The notes: a model not told the origin generated them from the sequence alone. A stretch of 64,000 nucleotides of DNA from Schauerella fraxinea (GCA_030849965.1 JAVDKL010000001.1:1036554-1100553), one strand, 5' to 3'; positions 8,561 to 16,776 are shown, counted from the stretch's first letter. Program-made: numbers and translations.

Positions 8561-9336
8561 AAACCTGTGGTCCTATGCAAAATCGAAAAGCGCAGCAGAT
8601 ACGGTAAGCGGCTCAACACCCGCAAACCGCCGGCAAAACTACGCGGAAATCTGATCTCGAAGCGCCCTCGGCTGATGCCCTCGACAATGGCATCGGCGGC
8701 CGCAGGGGGTTTCATCAATCCCGGCATCTTGAAATCGTTGGCCGCTGTCATCGGGGTTTCGACGAACCCCGGATTGATGAGGTAAATCGACAAGCCCTTC
8801 GGTGCGAGTTCGAAGTAAAGCGACTCGGCCAGGTTGATCAATGCGGCCTTGGTCGCACCATATACCAACGCCTTGGGCAGCCCGGTATAGCCGGAAATAC
8901 TGCCCGTGATCGCAATACCGCCCGAGCCTTGCTTCAAGAGCGCAGGCACCAGCGTCGCCAGGGCGCGGTAGAGGCACACGACATTGAGATCGAAGCTTTT
9001 CTGTACCGCTTCGGCATCGATTTCCCAACTGTGCTGCGCGTCGTAGCGGCCGGCAAGAAACATCACCAGATCCAGGCCGCCGAGCATGGCGGATACCTCG
9101 CCGATCGCGCGCGGCCAGATGCCTTCGTCCATGACATCCATGGGATAGACGATGGCATTTGCATGCCCTGCCGCGACCGCCGCGAGTTCATCGGGACGAC
9201 GCGCCGACAGCACGACGCGCGCGCCCTCTTTCAGCAATCGCTGCGCGGTAGCGGCACCGATACCGCTTGAGGCGCCGACGATCCATACGCGCTGCCCGCG
9301 CCAATCTTTCACCCGAGGGTTCAGATCGAACATCAT
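8557..9336 (-). CDS. Short-chain dehydrogenase/reductase
   Basis: A 259-residue classical SDR, an NAD(P)-dependent oxidoreductase. The nucleotide motif GASSGIGAA is near residue 20 and the catalytic residues are visible as Ser in ITGSISGY and Tyr/Lys in YGATKAAL. The usual NNAG is replaced by FLAGRYD. The start at 9336 (MMFDLNPRV) overlaps the stop of the DUF3833 gene by ATGA; a longer frame upstream lies inside that gene. It is the eighth gene of the operon. It could reduce or oxidise a keto/hydroxy intermediate on an acyl chain; the substrate is unknown. Confidence 0.85.
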   Translation of the reverse strand: MMFDLNPRVKDWRGQRVWIVGASSGIGAATAQRLLKEGARVVLSARRPDELAAVAAGHANAIVYPMDVMDEGIWPRAIGEVSAMLGGLDLVMFLAGRYDAQHSWEIDAEAVQKSFDLNVVCLYRALATLVPALLKQGSGGIAITGSISGYTGLPKALVYGATKAALINLAESLYFELAPKGLSIYLINPGFVETPMTAANDFKMPGLMKPPAAADAIVEGISRGRFEIRFPRSFAGGLRVLSRLPYLLRFSILHRTTGL

Positions 9337-9878
9337 GATGGATCCTTCTGTGCATCGCGCTTGCGGAAGAACACCGTCACGTCGCCTACGTGGAAACCGA
9401 ATTTGGTCAGCACCGAACGGTTCATCATCGTCTGGTCGTCCATCTGCCACATCCAGTCGTCGAAATTGATGTCGTAGGTGGTGTCATCGACCGGGATACG
9501 CAACACGTAGGTCCAGTGCAATGCATTGCCCGCCGTGTGACCGACCGCTTCGCCGATCACGTCGCCCGCGGTGCCGCGCCAACTGCCGTCGCCCTGCCGC
9601 TTGAGCGTCCACACCCGATGCTGCAACTCGCCATCGTCGTAGACGAAGCGCTCATCCAACGTGCCGTTATTGGCATCAGTCCAGGATGGCGTAACGGTCA
9701 CATGAAAGCGCCGCGACACCTCGCCGCTGCGCTTTTGCACGATGCCCCACGCATCCATCACGCCACTGAAATACATGGGCAATTCGAGCTTGGGATTTTT
9801 GTCCGCATAGCGCGAGACGTCGACGTTGCCGCAACCTGCCAGCACCGCCAATACAAGTACTGCCAGCCATTTCTTCAT
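9333..9878 (-). CDS. DUF3833 lipoprotein
   Basis: A 181-residue lipoprotein of family DUF3833. The signal peptide MKKWLAVLVLAVLAGC has a lipobox (LAGC) with Cys16 as the lipidated residue. The mature part is rich in aromatic residues and beta strands (RFHVTVTPSW, WRGTAGDVIGEAVGHTAGNALHW, INFDDWMWQMDD), resembling small lipocalin-like barrels. It probably sits in the outer membrane and may bind or carry a lipid. ATGA overlaps couple it to the transporter gene before it and the SDR gene after it. The function of the family is not established. Confidence 0.8.
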   Translation of the reverse strand: MKKWLAVLVLAVLAGCGNVDVSRYADKNPKLELPMYFSGVMDAWGIVQKRSGEVSRRFHVTVTPSWTDANNGTLDERFVYDDGELQHRVWTLKRQGDGSWRGTAGDVIGEAVGHTAGNALHWTYVLRIPVDDTTYDINFDDWMWQMDDQTMMNRSVLTKFGFHVGDVTVFFRKRDAQKDPS

Positions 9879-11146
9879 GATGTCGATTCCCGTTCGGTTG
9901 ATTGATTCCAAATCGACGCGTCGCCGCGCCACAGCACCCAAGCCGCCGCCAATTTGAGTACGCAAGGCAAAGCGGCATAAATCCATGCAAGGGCCCTCAC
10001 GCCGCCCCCGTCTCCGGCGCGATAGCCAGCCAGATCGAGCAGCGGCAATGCCACGCCCGCAGCGAGCGCGAGCGCCAACTTGCCGACCAGCGTCCACATG
10101 CCGAGATAAAGCCCTGTATCGCTGCGGCGCGCGGCTGGAATCGCGTCGGCCAGCATGGCGGGCGGCAACGCAAGATCGGCGCCCAACGCCAGCCCGGACA
10201 ACAAGCAGATCGCGCCGAACGCCATGGTTTGCCCAGGCTGTATCAGCACGGCCCACACGAACGCGCAGCAGGCCAGAACGGCAGCAATCAGCCACGCTGG
10301 CCGCTTGCCGATACGGTCCGAAAGCCGCACCCACAGGGGCAATGCGGCGGCTCCGCCAAGAAAATAAATCGCCAGAAACACACCGGCCTGCGAGGACGCA
10401 TTGACCACGTCTTCGACGAAGAACAGAAACAGCGTTGCGGGAATCGACACGGCAAGAGAATTGATGCCGTAGAAAAACGTCAAACGTCGCAAGGCCGGCA
10501 CCGCCCACGCCTGCCGCCAAGGCAACGGCTCGGTGTGCGCCGGAATGACGGGCGTAGGTGCCGCCTTGAGCAGCGCAACGAGCGCCGCCGCCAAGAGCAG
10601 TGCAAACACCGTGCAATAGATGAGATAGCCGCGCGCCTCACCCAAGCCCGCCGCGAGCGCGATCGGTGCTACGGATGCCACCACCACGCCGGCGAGCCCA
10701 GCACCTTCGCGCCAGGCTGATACCCGGGCGCGCAAGGCGGGCGCATCGGTTAACCGCACGCCCCACGATAGGTAGCAGATGTTGACGAGGCTGTGGGCCG
10801 TGTACACCACGATGAATGCCAACGCGATCCACACATACACACCAGGCGACGTGCGCACCGGCGGCGCGAAGACCGAGAACATGCCCACGACCAACAGCAC
10901 GCTGCCCACGATAAGCAATCGCGCCCAGGCGTGCGTCTTTCTTTGAAGCCGATCGACCCAGCGGCCGATGAACGGATCCTGGACGGTGTCGACCACGCGA
11001 GCCAGAAGCAGCACCAGCCCCAACGTAAACAAACTCACGCCGGGAAAGTCGCCGTAGAACTTCGGCGCGATCACGTATACCGGCAGCGCCGCCATGGCCA
11101 GGGGTGCGCCGAGGCCTGCATAGGCACTCAGCGAGCGGGCTTTCAC
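9875..11146 (-). CDS. GPH-type MFS transporter of the lipid operon
   Basis: A 423-residue inner-membrane protein with about twelve helices, related to the glycoside-pentoside-hexuronide (MelB-like) branch of the major facilitators. N-terminal GLGAPLAMAALPVYVIAPKFY and the loop VDTVQDPFIGRWVDR are typical of that branch. No sugar genes are nearby; all neighbours are lipid-type genes. A lipid or fatty-acyl substrate, or flipping of one, is therefore more likely than a sugar, but this is inference. It overlaps the preceding and following genes by 4 bases. Confidence 0.82.
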   Translation of the reverse strand: MKARSLSAYAGLGAPLAMAALPVYVIAPKFYGDFPGVSLFTLGLVLLLARVVDTVQDPFIGRWVDRLQRKTHAWARLLIVGSVLLVVGMFSVFAPPVRTSPGVYVWIALAFIVVYTAHSLVNICYLSWGVRLTDAPALRARVSAWREGAGLAGVVVASVAPIALAAGLGEARGYLIYCTVFALLLAAALVALLKAAPTPVIPAHTEPLPWRQAWAVPALRRLTFFYGINSLAVSIPATLFLFFVEDVVNASSQAGVFLAIYFLGGAAALPLWVRLSDRIGKRPAWLIAAVLACCAFVWAVLIQPGQTMAFGAICLLSGLALGADLALPPAMLADAIPAARRSDTGLYLGMWTLVGKLALALAAGVALPLLDLAGYRAGDGGGVRALAWIYAALPCVLKLAAAWVLWRGDASIWNQSTERESTS

Positions 11147-11814
11147 GGTGCGCTTCCCAACAACGAGCGACGCAGATCCGGCTCACGCGTGTCGCGCGCC
11201 AACCAGATCGCAAAGAAACGCTCGGCAAAGCGGGGATCGTCGATCGAGGCGGTGAGGCGGCCATTGACATAAAACCGCACGCCACGCCCCGGAAGCGACA
11301 CGCCCGTCATGGTGTCGCCCTCGCGCACATCCACGAACGCACGCTCGAGATACGGCGTCCAGGTATCGAGGCTTGCTTGATCGGCGCCTTGCCGTTTGAG
11401 CTCTTCCACGGTGCTCGAGACCAACCGCGCGCGCTCGATGTCGCGCGCGTAGGTGAGCACCAACGCAAACGGTACCTTGGGATCGAACGCGGGCGCGGCG
11501 CTCCAGAGGGCCGCGTCATACAAGCGCATACCGAACCACGTCATCTTGCCCTGTCCCAGGCGACGCGCGTTGGGCACATCGGTTTGCCATCCGGTGGCGG
11601 CTGGGGTGGCTGCCGTTGCGGTCGCCGCCACCACGGTGACGGCGACTGCAGTGATGGCGGTCATCGCCGCTGCGGGGGCCGCGACGGCGGCGCTTGCCGG
11701 CGCCGCAGCGGCGCCCGGCATCAACCCGTGCGAGCCGCCGATGAGCACCAATGCAACGATCGTCGACCGCGCGGTACCGCGCATGATGTCGACCCGCAGG
11801 CGTGGCGTGTTCAT
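11143..11814 (-). CDS. Secreted chalcone-isomerase-like protein
   Basis: A 223-residue protein with a chalcone-isomerase-like domain (Chalcone_3 type) at about residues 75-220: RLGQGKMTWFGMRLYDAALW, ALVLTYARDIERARLV, and the end FFAIWLARDTREPDLRRSLLG. The N-terminus carries a signal-like hydrophobic segment followed by an Ala/Thr/Val-rich, low-complexity linker of about 45 residues. The start at 11814 overlaps the stop of the methyltransferase gene by one base. Bacterial members of this fold are often fatty-acid binders rather than isomerases. It is a paralogue of the first gene of the operon. Confidence 0.8.
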   Translation of the reverse strand: MNTPRLRVDIMRGTARSTIVALVLIGGSHGLMPGAAAAPASAAVAAPAAAMTAITAVAVTVVAATATAATPAATGWQTDVPNARRLGQGKMTWFGMRLYDAALWSAAPAFDPKVPFALVLTYARDIERARLVSSTVEELKRQGADQASLDTWTPYLERAFVDVREGDTMTGVSLPGRGVRFYVNGRLTASIDDPRFAERFFAIWLARDTREPDLRRSLLGSAP

Positions 11815-13028
11815 CAGCCGAGCGTCCATTGGCGAACGTCCGTACGGGCCTCGCGAAAGCCCGCCTCGCAATACGCCAGATACATGCGCCAGATGCGGAT
11901 GAAGGCCTCGTCGAATCCTTGGGCCATAATCGTTGGCACACGCGCTTCGAAAAGCACGCGCCAACGCTTTAGCGTTTCGGCGTAATCCAGCCCGAAGGCT
12001 TTGACGTTGAGCACTTTGAGCGACGTCGCGGCCACCTGAGCCTCGAATGCCGCTGGCGACGGCAACATGCCCCCCGGAAACACATACTGCTGAATGAAAT
12101 CCGTACCGCGCCGGTAGGCGTCGAAGCGCGCGTTGTCGATATCGATCGACTGCACGACGATGCGCCCGCCGGGCTTCAGGCAACGCGCCAGTGTTTCGAA
12201 GTAAAGCGGCCAACGGCGCTCGCCCACGGCTTCCACCATTTCGATCGACACGATGTGGTCGAACGCTGCGTTGGGCAAATCGCGATAGTCGCAAATTTCC
12301 AAAGTGACGCGGTCGTTCAAACTCTGACGCGACACGCGATCGCGCGCCCACGCCAGTTGCGCGTCGGACAGTGTGATGCCGTGCACATTGATGCCGCGAA
12401 GCGCGGCGCGCTCGGCAAACCCGCCCCAGCCGCACCCGATCTCGAGCACCGTTTGCCCGGGCTTGGCGTCGAGCTCGTCGAGAATGCGGTCGTACTTGGC
12501 GTCCTGCGCCTCCACCAGGCTCAAGGACTCATTGCCGTCGAACAGCGCCGACGAGTACGTCATCCCCGCATCGAGCCACTGCGAATAAAAGGCGTTGCCG
12601 AGATCGTAGTGACTGAGAATATTGCGCCGACTGCCGCGGCGGCTGTTGTCGCGCAGGATCAGATGGCGCAGCCGCTGCACCACCAAGGCCCACCAGCGCC
12701 CTTGCACCGCCTGATCGACCGCCGCCTCATTACGCAGGGCGAGCGTAAAAAGCGCCACCATGTCTTGCGAGTCGGCCCAGCCTGCCTTCAGGCTGTCGGC
12801 AAAACCGATGTCGCCTCGACGCAAAATGGCATGCGCCGCGCGCCAGTCGCGTATCGTCAATTGCGCATGCAATCCATGGGCGGCGTGCCCGAATACCGTC
12901 ACCTCGCCCGCAGGATCGGTCAGGCTCAATGCGCCGACCGAAATGCGCTGCAACAGCCGCAAAAACAGACGAGCGCCCAAGGGCATCTTCTGCGCCCCCA
13001 TCTCGGCGGAGACGTCATTGGATCTCAT
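11814..13028 (-). CDS. Cfa-like S-adenosylmethionine-dependent fatty-acyl methyltransferase
   Basis: A 404-residue member of the cyclopropane-fatty-acid synthase family. These enzymes methylate double bonds of phospholipid acyl chains at the membrane surface. The SAM motif is VLEIGCGWGGF (195-205), the family motif HYDLGNAFYSQWLD is at 140-153, and QYVFPGG at 314-320. Of the residues that hold the catalytic bicarbonate in E. coli Cfa, Glu (E266 here) and Tyr (Y349) are kept. The Cys position is Ser (S160, in YSSALF) and the His position is Gln (Q293, in VVQSI). The enzyme may therefore make a methyl-branched or methylene product rather than a cyclopropane. It overlaps DUF1365 by 14 bases. Confidence 0.88.
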   Translation of the reverse strand: MRSNDVSAEMGAQKMPLGARLFLRLLQRISVGALSLTDPAGEVTVFGHAAHGLHAQLTIRDWRAAHAILRRGDIGFADSLKAGWADSQDMVALFTLALRNEAAVDQAVQGRWWALVVQRLRHLILRDNSRRGSRRNILSHYDLGNAFYSQWLDAGMTYSSALFDGNESLSLVEAQDAKYDRILDELDAKPGQTVLEIGCGWGGFAERAALRGINVHGITLSDAQLAWARDRVSRQSLNDRVTLEICDYRDLPNAAFDHIVSIEMVEAVGERRWPLYFETLARCLKPGGRIVVQSIDIDNARFDAYRRGTDFIQQYVFPGGMLPSPAAFEAQVAATSLKVLNVKAFGLDYAETLKRWRVLFEARVPTIMAQGFDEAFIRIWRMYLAYCEAGFREARTDVRQWTLG

Positions 13029-13827
13029 GGTTGACCTCGATATTGTGAGACACATCGTTTTCGGGAGGACGTGGCTTGGGGACATAGCGCACGCGGCGCA
13101 GCCACAACTTGAGCGCCTGCCAATGAATCCGGGCCATGACGCCAAACGTTTGAAACGGGGCGCGCAGCAACGCACCCACCACACGGGTATTCGTCAGCGC
13201 CGCACCGCGGCACCACACTGCGGTTTTCAGCAGCGGTCGATCGTGCTTACCGTCATCGAAATAATCGATGGCCACGCGATGCACATCGCCCGTCGTGGCG
13301 AGTGCGAAGCGGTACTGGCCGCTCGTCTCGCAGAACGGCGACACATGAAATACCTTGCGGCAGTCGAGCGTTGTGTTTGCATCGATGACCGTGCCGCCAG
13401 GCGCCTGCAGCACATACTGATGGCGCTCGCCGAACGTATTGTTGACGTCGGCCAGCAGCACTTTCAGTTGCCCTTGCGCATCGTGCACATACCAGAAACT
13501 GACGGGATTGAAGACGTAGCCCAGCACGCGCGGAAAGGCCTGCAACCACACGGCGCCGATCTCCATTTGCACGCCCGCCTGCGCCAGACGCGTGCGCAGC
13601 CACGCCATCAGATCGCCGCCATCGCGGCCGCCATGGTCGCGCGATTGAAACGACACTGCGCGTCGGCAGTCGACGCCGAATATCCACGACGTGGATCGCG
13701 CCACATCCGGCATGCGATCCACGCGCACCCGCACGCAAAAGATCGGATAGTCGAAACGATTTTCGACCGGGCGCGAACGCGCATGCATGACACGTCCCCC
13801 GCACCACTGGATCAGGCCGGCTGACAT
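13015..13827 (-). CDS. DUF1365 protein
   Basis: A 270-residue DUF1365 protein. Family marks are the N-terminal GRVMHARSRPVENRFDYPIFCVRV, the central GYVFNPVSFWYVHD and FHVSPFCETSGQYRF. DUF1365 genes are regularly found between a flavin amine oxidase and a Cfa-like methyltransferase, as here, but the biochemical role is not known to me. The start at 13827 has AAGGAGG upstream; it overlaps the amine oxidase gene by 16 bases. The C-terminal part is basic, with many Arg and Trp, and may touch the membrane. Confidence 0.87.
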   Translation of the reverse strand: MSAGLIQWCGGRVMHARSRPVENRFDYPIFCVRVRVDRMPDVARSTSWIFGVDCRRAVSFQSRDHGGRDGGDLMAWLRTRLAQAGVQMEIGAVWLQAFPRVLGYVFNPVSFWYVHDAQGQLKVLLADVNNTFGERHQYVLQAPGGTVIDANTTLDCRKVFHVSPFCETSGQYRFALATTGDVHRVAIDYFDDGKHDRPLLKTAVWCRGAALTNTRVVGALLRAPFQTFGVMARIHWQALKLWLRRVRYVPKPRPPENDVSHNIEVNHEIQ

Positions 13828-15122
13828 ACCGCCTCCTTCCATGGCGCAGTCACGCCCAGCCGGCTTGCGACGTCCATACCGGACATCAATCCATCTTCGT
13901 GAAAACCGTAGCGGGTCCAGGCCCCGCAAAAATAAACACCGTCGCGGCCCTGGATGTCACCCACCCGCGCCTGCGCCTGGATGGCCGCCACATCAAAGAC
14001 GGGATGCTCGTAGTCGAACGTGCGCAAAACGGTGCCGGCCGCGGGCTCCCGCGTGGGATTGAGCGTCACGATTACTGGCCGCTTGAAGGGCAAGGGTTGC
14101 AGCATGTTGAGCAGATAACTTACCGCCACGGGGCCGCTGGCTTCGGGAGTGCGACCGCCTTCGGCCAGATAATTCCACGCCGACCATGTGGATCGCCGGC
14201 GGGGCAACTGCGCGATATCGGTATGCAGCACCGCGCGATTGGGCTGGTAGCGAAAAGCACCCAGTACCTCACGCTCGGCAGGCGACGCGTCGAGCAGAGC
14301 CAGCGACGTCGGCGCATGACAAGCCAAGACCACCGCGTCGCAATGCAGCGGGCCGTCGGCCGTATGCACGCGCACGCCATCGACCCCGCGCCGCACCGCC
14401 TGCACCGGGCAATTAAGGCGAATATCCGGCACCGTGGCCGTCATGGCGTGCACATAGCTGCGTGCGCCACCCGCGACCGTGCGCCATTTCGGCCGGCCTT
14501 CGATCTGCAGCAGATGGTGATTCAGGCAAAACACCAGAAACGTGCGCGCCGGAAAATCGAGAATATCCTTGATCGACGTTGACCAGATGGCTGCCGCCAT
14601 CGGCAGCAGATACCAATCACGCATCGCGCGACCGTAGCCTTGGGTATCGAGCAATTCGCGCAGCGTGACCGTGTTCTCGATCTGGGCCACATAGGTTGCG
14701 GCCTCGCGGTTGAGCCGGGCAATATCGCGCAGCATGCCGAGAAACGCCGGCCGCACCATATTGCGGGGCTGGGCAAATACCGTTTTTATATTGGTACCGG
14801 CCCACTCGATATCGGGCTCGCGCACCGAAACGCCGAACGACATATCGCTTTCATGCGTAGCCACACCCAACGTTTTGAACAACGCGATCAGATTGGGGTA
14901 GGTCACGTCGTTGTGCACCAGAAATCCCGTATCCACGGGATGCCGCAGTCCGTCCACTTCGGCGTCCACCGTATTGGTATGACCGCCGAGATAATCCCCT
15001 GCTTCGAACAGCGTGACCCGATAGCGCCGATTCAGCAGCCAGGCCGCCGACAGCCCGGCAATGCCGGAGCCCACGACTGCGACGCGGGATCCGGGGGCCA
15101 GACGCGAGGAGATGATCGCCAT
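13812..15122 (-). CDS. FAD-dependent amine-oxidase-fold oxidoreductase
   Basis: A 436-residue flavoprotein of the amine oxidase/phytoene desaturase fold. The FAD-binding dinucleotide motif is VVGSGIAGLSAA near residues 15-26, followed by FEAGDYLGGHTNTV. The FAD-binding C-terminal motif is YFCGAWTRYGFHEDGLMSG near 400-420. Homologues next to Cfa-like and DUF1365 genes are commonly labelled NAD/FAD-binding or cyclopropane-lipid proteins. Here it probably desaturates or oxidises a modified acyl chain. It starts two bases after the stop of the gene before it. Confidence 0.88.
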   Translation of the reverse strand: MAIISSRLAPGSRVAVVGSGIAGLSAAWLLNRRYRVTLFEAGDYLGGHTNTVDAEVDGLRHPVDTGFLVHNDVTYPNLIALFKTLGVATHESDMSFGVSVREPDIEWAGTNIKTVFAQPRNMVRPAFLGMLRDIARLNREAATYVAQIENTVTLRELLDTQGYGRAMRDWYLLPMAAAIWSTSIKDILDFPARTFLVFCLNHHLLQIEGRPKWRTVAGGARSYVHAMTATVPDIRLNCPVQAVRRGVDGVRVHTADGPLHCDAVVLACHAPTSLALLDASPAEREVLGAFRYQPNRAVLHTDIAQLPRRRSTWSAWNYLAEGGRTPEASGPVAVSYLLNMLQPLPFKRPVIVTLNPTREPAAGTVLRTFDYEHPVFDVAAIQAQARVGDIQGRDGVYFCGAWTRYGFHEDGLMSGMDVASRLGVTAPWKEAVCQPA

Positions 15123-15124
15123 GA

Positions 15125-15655
15125 TCAGTGCGCCGCGTGCGTCGCAAGACCCAAAAGCGACGCGCGCAACGACGGGCTGCGCGTATCGGGCGACAGCCAG
15201 ATCGACGCAAACGCGCGCGAGAAAGCGTCGGACGGCAATTCGCCGCAAAACACATCGTTATTGAAGAATCGGACGCCGAAGCCTGCCACGAAGACGCCCA
15301 ACAGCCGATCGCCTTTCTTGACATCGGGCAGCACGCTTTGCAGCACATCGCTCCAGTCGGCGAGCATATCGGCATCGGGTGTCGCCAGCCGTTCCATTTC
15401 CAGTGCGGAAGCGGCCACGATTTGATCGGCCGGCAAATTACGCAGATAGGTCAATTCAAGCGCAAAGGTGCCGCCTGGGTAGAAGTCGTCGCCGACCGCC
15501 AGCAGGCGCGCCTCATACATGCGAAACACGCTCCAGGTCAGCACGCCTTGGCCGACTTCGCGCCAGGGCCCATTGATGCCGGTGAGCGCCGCCATGCCGG
15601 CCGCGCCGCCCGCCGCCTGCGTGTTTTGCTCGTCACCGCCTAAAGATGTGTGCAT
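15125..15655 (-). CDS. Chalcone-isomerase-like protein, first gene of the lipid operon
   Basis: A 176-residue protein with the Chalcone_3-type fold: WREVGQGVLTWSVFRMYEARLL, ALELTYLRNLPADQIV, GVRFFNNDVFCGELP and the end FASIWLSPDTRSPSLRASLLG. It closely parallels the protein at 11143-11814 but has no signal peptide, so it is likely cytoplasmic. It is the promoter-proximal gene and faces the TetR gene across 154 bases containing several inverted repeats. The exact start is uncertain because no good ribosome binding site precedes it. Confidence 0.8.
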   Translation of the reverse strand: MHTSLGGDEQNTQAAGGAAGMAALTGINGPWREVGQGVLTWSVFRMYEARLLAVGDDFYPGGTFALELTYLRNLPADQIVAASALEMERLATPDADMLADWSDVLQSVLPDVKKGDRLLGVFVAGFGVRFFNNDVFCGELPSDAFSRAFASIWLSPDTRSPSLRASLLGLATHAAH

Positions 15656-15670
15656 AATCGGCTACCAGAA

Positions 15671-15753
15671 GGTCTAAAATCTGAACTCAGTAGTTCATAT
15701 TAGACCATCAAGTCTATTTTGTGACTAGTCAGTTCATATTTTTTCCGACTAGT
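15671..15753. promoter_or_regulatory. Divergent operator region for the TetR gene and the lipid operon
   Basis: Several overlapping symmetric elements lie here. TGAACT-CAGT-AGTTCA (15682-15697) is framed by GGTCTAA and TTAGACC, giving an imperfect palindrome of about 36 bases (15671-15705). TAGAC-N6-GTCTA covers 15701-15716. TGACTAGTCA (15722-15731) is a perfect 10-base palindrome and its core GACTAGT recurs at 15747-15753. AGTTCATATT occurs twice (15692-15701 and 15731-15740). The AT-rich content contrasts with the neighbouring genes. Binding by the adjacent TetR protein is inferred. Confidence 0.6.
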
Positions 15754-15809
15754 ATTTACCCGACCCCGTACTGCGGCATGCGCGCCGCACACGATGCCTT
15801 CAACCACCT

Positions 15810-16424
15810 ATGCCCCAACCCCCAATAAAAAAACTTACCCTCAAACAGCAGCAACTCAAGCTGCGCGAAGATGCGATTCTGGATGCCGTCAATCGGTTGC
15901 TGGCCACCAAGGGCTACGATCTGATGACGATGGACGAAGTCGCCGCCGAGGTGGGCATCGCGAAAGCCAGCCTCTACAAGCACTTCGAATCGAAAGATGC
16001 GTTGGCCGCGTCATCGATGACGCGGCTGCTGGAAGACACGCTGGCACACATGCTGAGCCAGCCTGCGGACCTCCCGCCGATCGACAAGCTGAAGGCTGTC
16101 GTGCGCTGGGCAGTGACCACGCATCTGCGGCAGGAAATGCCGCTCTTGCCGTCCACCCGCTCCAGCATTCAACATGCGCTGGTGGTGCACGAGCCCTATA
16201 CCGAAAAGCTTTCGGCGGTGACCGAGCAGTTGGGCGAATGGATTCTGGCGGCCCAGGATAACGGCAGCTTGTCGGCCAAACTTCCGGGCGAAGTGATTCT
16301 GTACACCATCTATGCGCGCTCATGCGATCCGGTGGCGGATTTTCTGCGCCTGGGTGGCGCGTTCACCGATGAAGAGATCGTCGAGCACCTGATCACCACA
16401 TGCTTTAACGGACTGCGCGACTGA
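15810..16424 (+). CDS. TetR-family regulator, likely controller of the lipid operon
   Basis: A 204-residue TetR-type repressor. The helix-turn-helix is at about residues 40-65 (MDEVAAEVGIAKASLYKHFESKD) after a basic N-terminal arm (KKLTLKQQQLKLRED). The remainder is an all-helical ligand/dimer domain. It is divergent from the nine-gene operon with clustered inverted repeats between the two, so self-regulation and control of the operon are likely. The ligand could be a fatty acid or a lipid-damage product; nothing in the sequence decides this. Confidence 0.88.
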   Translation: MPQPPIKKLTLKQQQLKLREDAILDAVNRLLATKGYDLMTMDEVAAEVGIAKASLYKHFESKDALAASSMTRLLEDTLAHMLSQPADLPPIDKLKAVVRWAVTTHLRQEMPLLPSTRSSIQHALVVHEPYTEKLSAVTEQLGEWILAAQDNGSLSAKLPGEVILYTIYARSCDPVADFLRLGGAFTDEEIVEHLITTCFNGLRD

Positions 16425-16503
16425 AGCGAGCTCAGCGGCTTGCCCGCGATGCAGATCGCAAGTCGAAGATGTCGTGCTGCGCGCCGGTGGCGCCTGCCAC
16501 GCG

Positions 16504-16535
16504 AAAAAAAAACCGGGCTGCACAGCCCGGTTTTC
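16504..16535. terminator. Bidirectional terminator between TetR gene and DUF3185 gene
   Basis: CCGGGCT-GCAC-AGCCCGG with a run of A before it and TTTTCTT after it, so it can serve both converging genes. Confidence 0.85.
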
Positions 16536-16557
16536 TTATATTCGTCCGACCATCCGC

Positions 16558-16776
16558 TTAACGGCGCTTGCCCGCGAAGAGCACCAGCACGCCGGCCACG
16601 ATCGCCGCAATGCCCGCCCAGTTGGGAATCGGCACCGATTTTTCGGTTTCGGCCGTAGCTTTCACCGAGCCGATTTGCAGCACGGTCTCTTCGGACGTGT
16701 AGTTAAACCCTTTATAGACGAGCGCCGCAGCGCCCAGGACGATCAACAATGCGCCGATGACGGTGGTGGCTTTCAT
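16558..16776 (-). CDS. Small DUF3185-type membrane protein
   Basis: A 72-residue protein with two membrane helices (VIGALLIVLGAAALVYKGF and GIAAIVAGVLVLFAGKRR) joined by a polar stretch (NYTSEETVLQIGSVKATAETEKSV) that probably faces the periplasm. This arrangement fits the DUF3185 family of small inner-membrane proteins; no function is known. GAGAGAA precedes the start. It ends in the shared bidirectional terminator. Confidence 0.75.
   Translation of the reverse strand: MKATTVIGALLIVLGAAALVYKGFNYTSEETVLQIGSVKATAETEKSVPIPNWAGIAAIVAGVLVLFAGKRR

Noticed and set aside
8557-10616. Longer minus-strand frames giving extended SDR and DUF3833 proteins
   Set aside because: The extensions lie inside upstream genes; ATGA overlaps and the lipoprotein signal fix the shorter starts.
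11600-11740. Repetitive GC-rich tract suggestive of a repeat element
   Set aside because: It encodes the Ala/Thr/Val-rich linker of the exported chalcone-isomerase-like protein; it has no mobile-element features.
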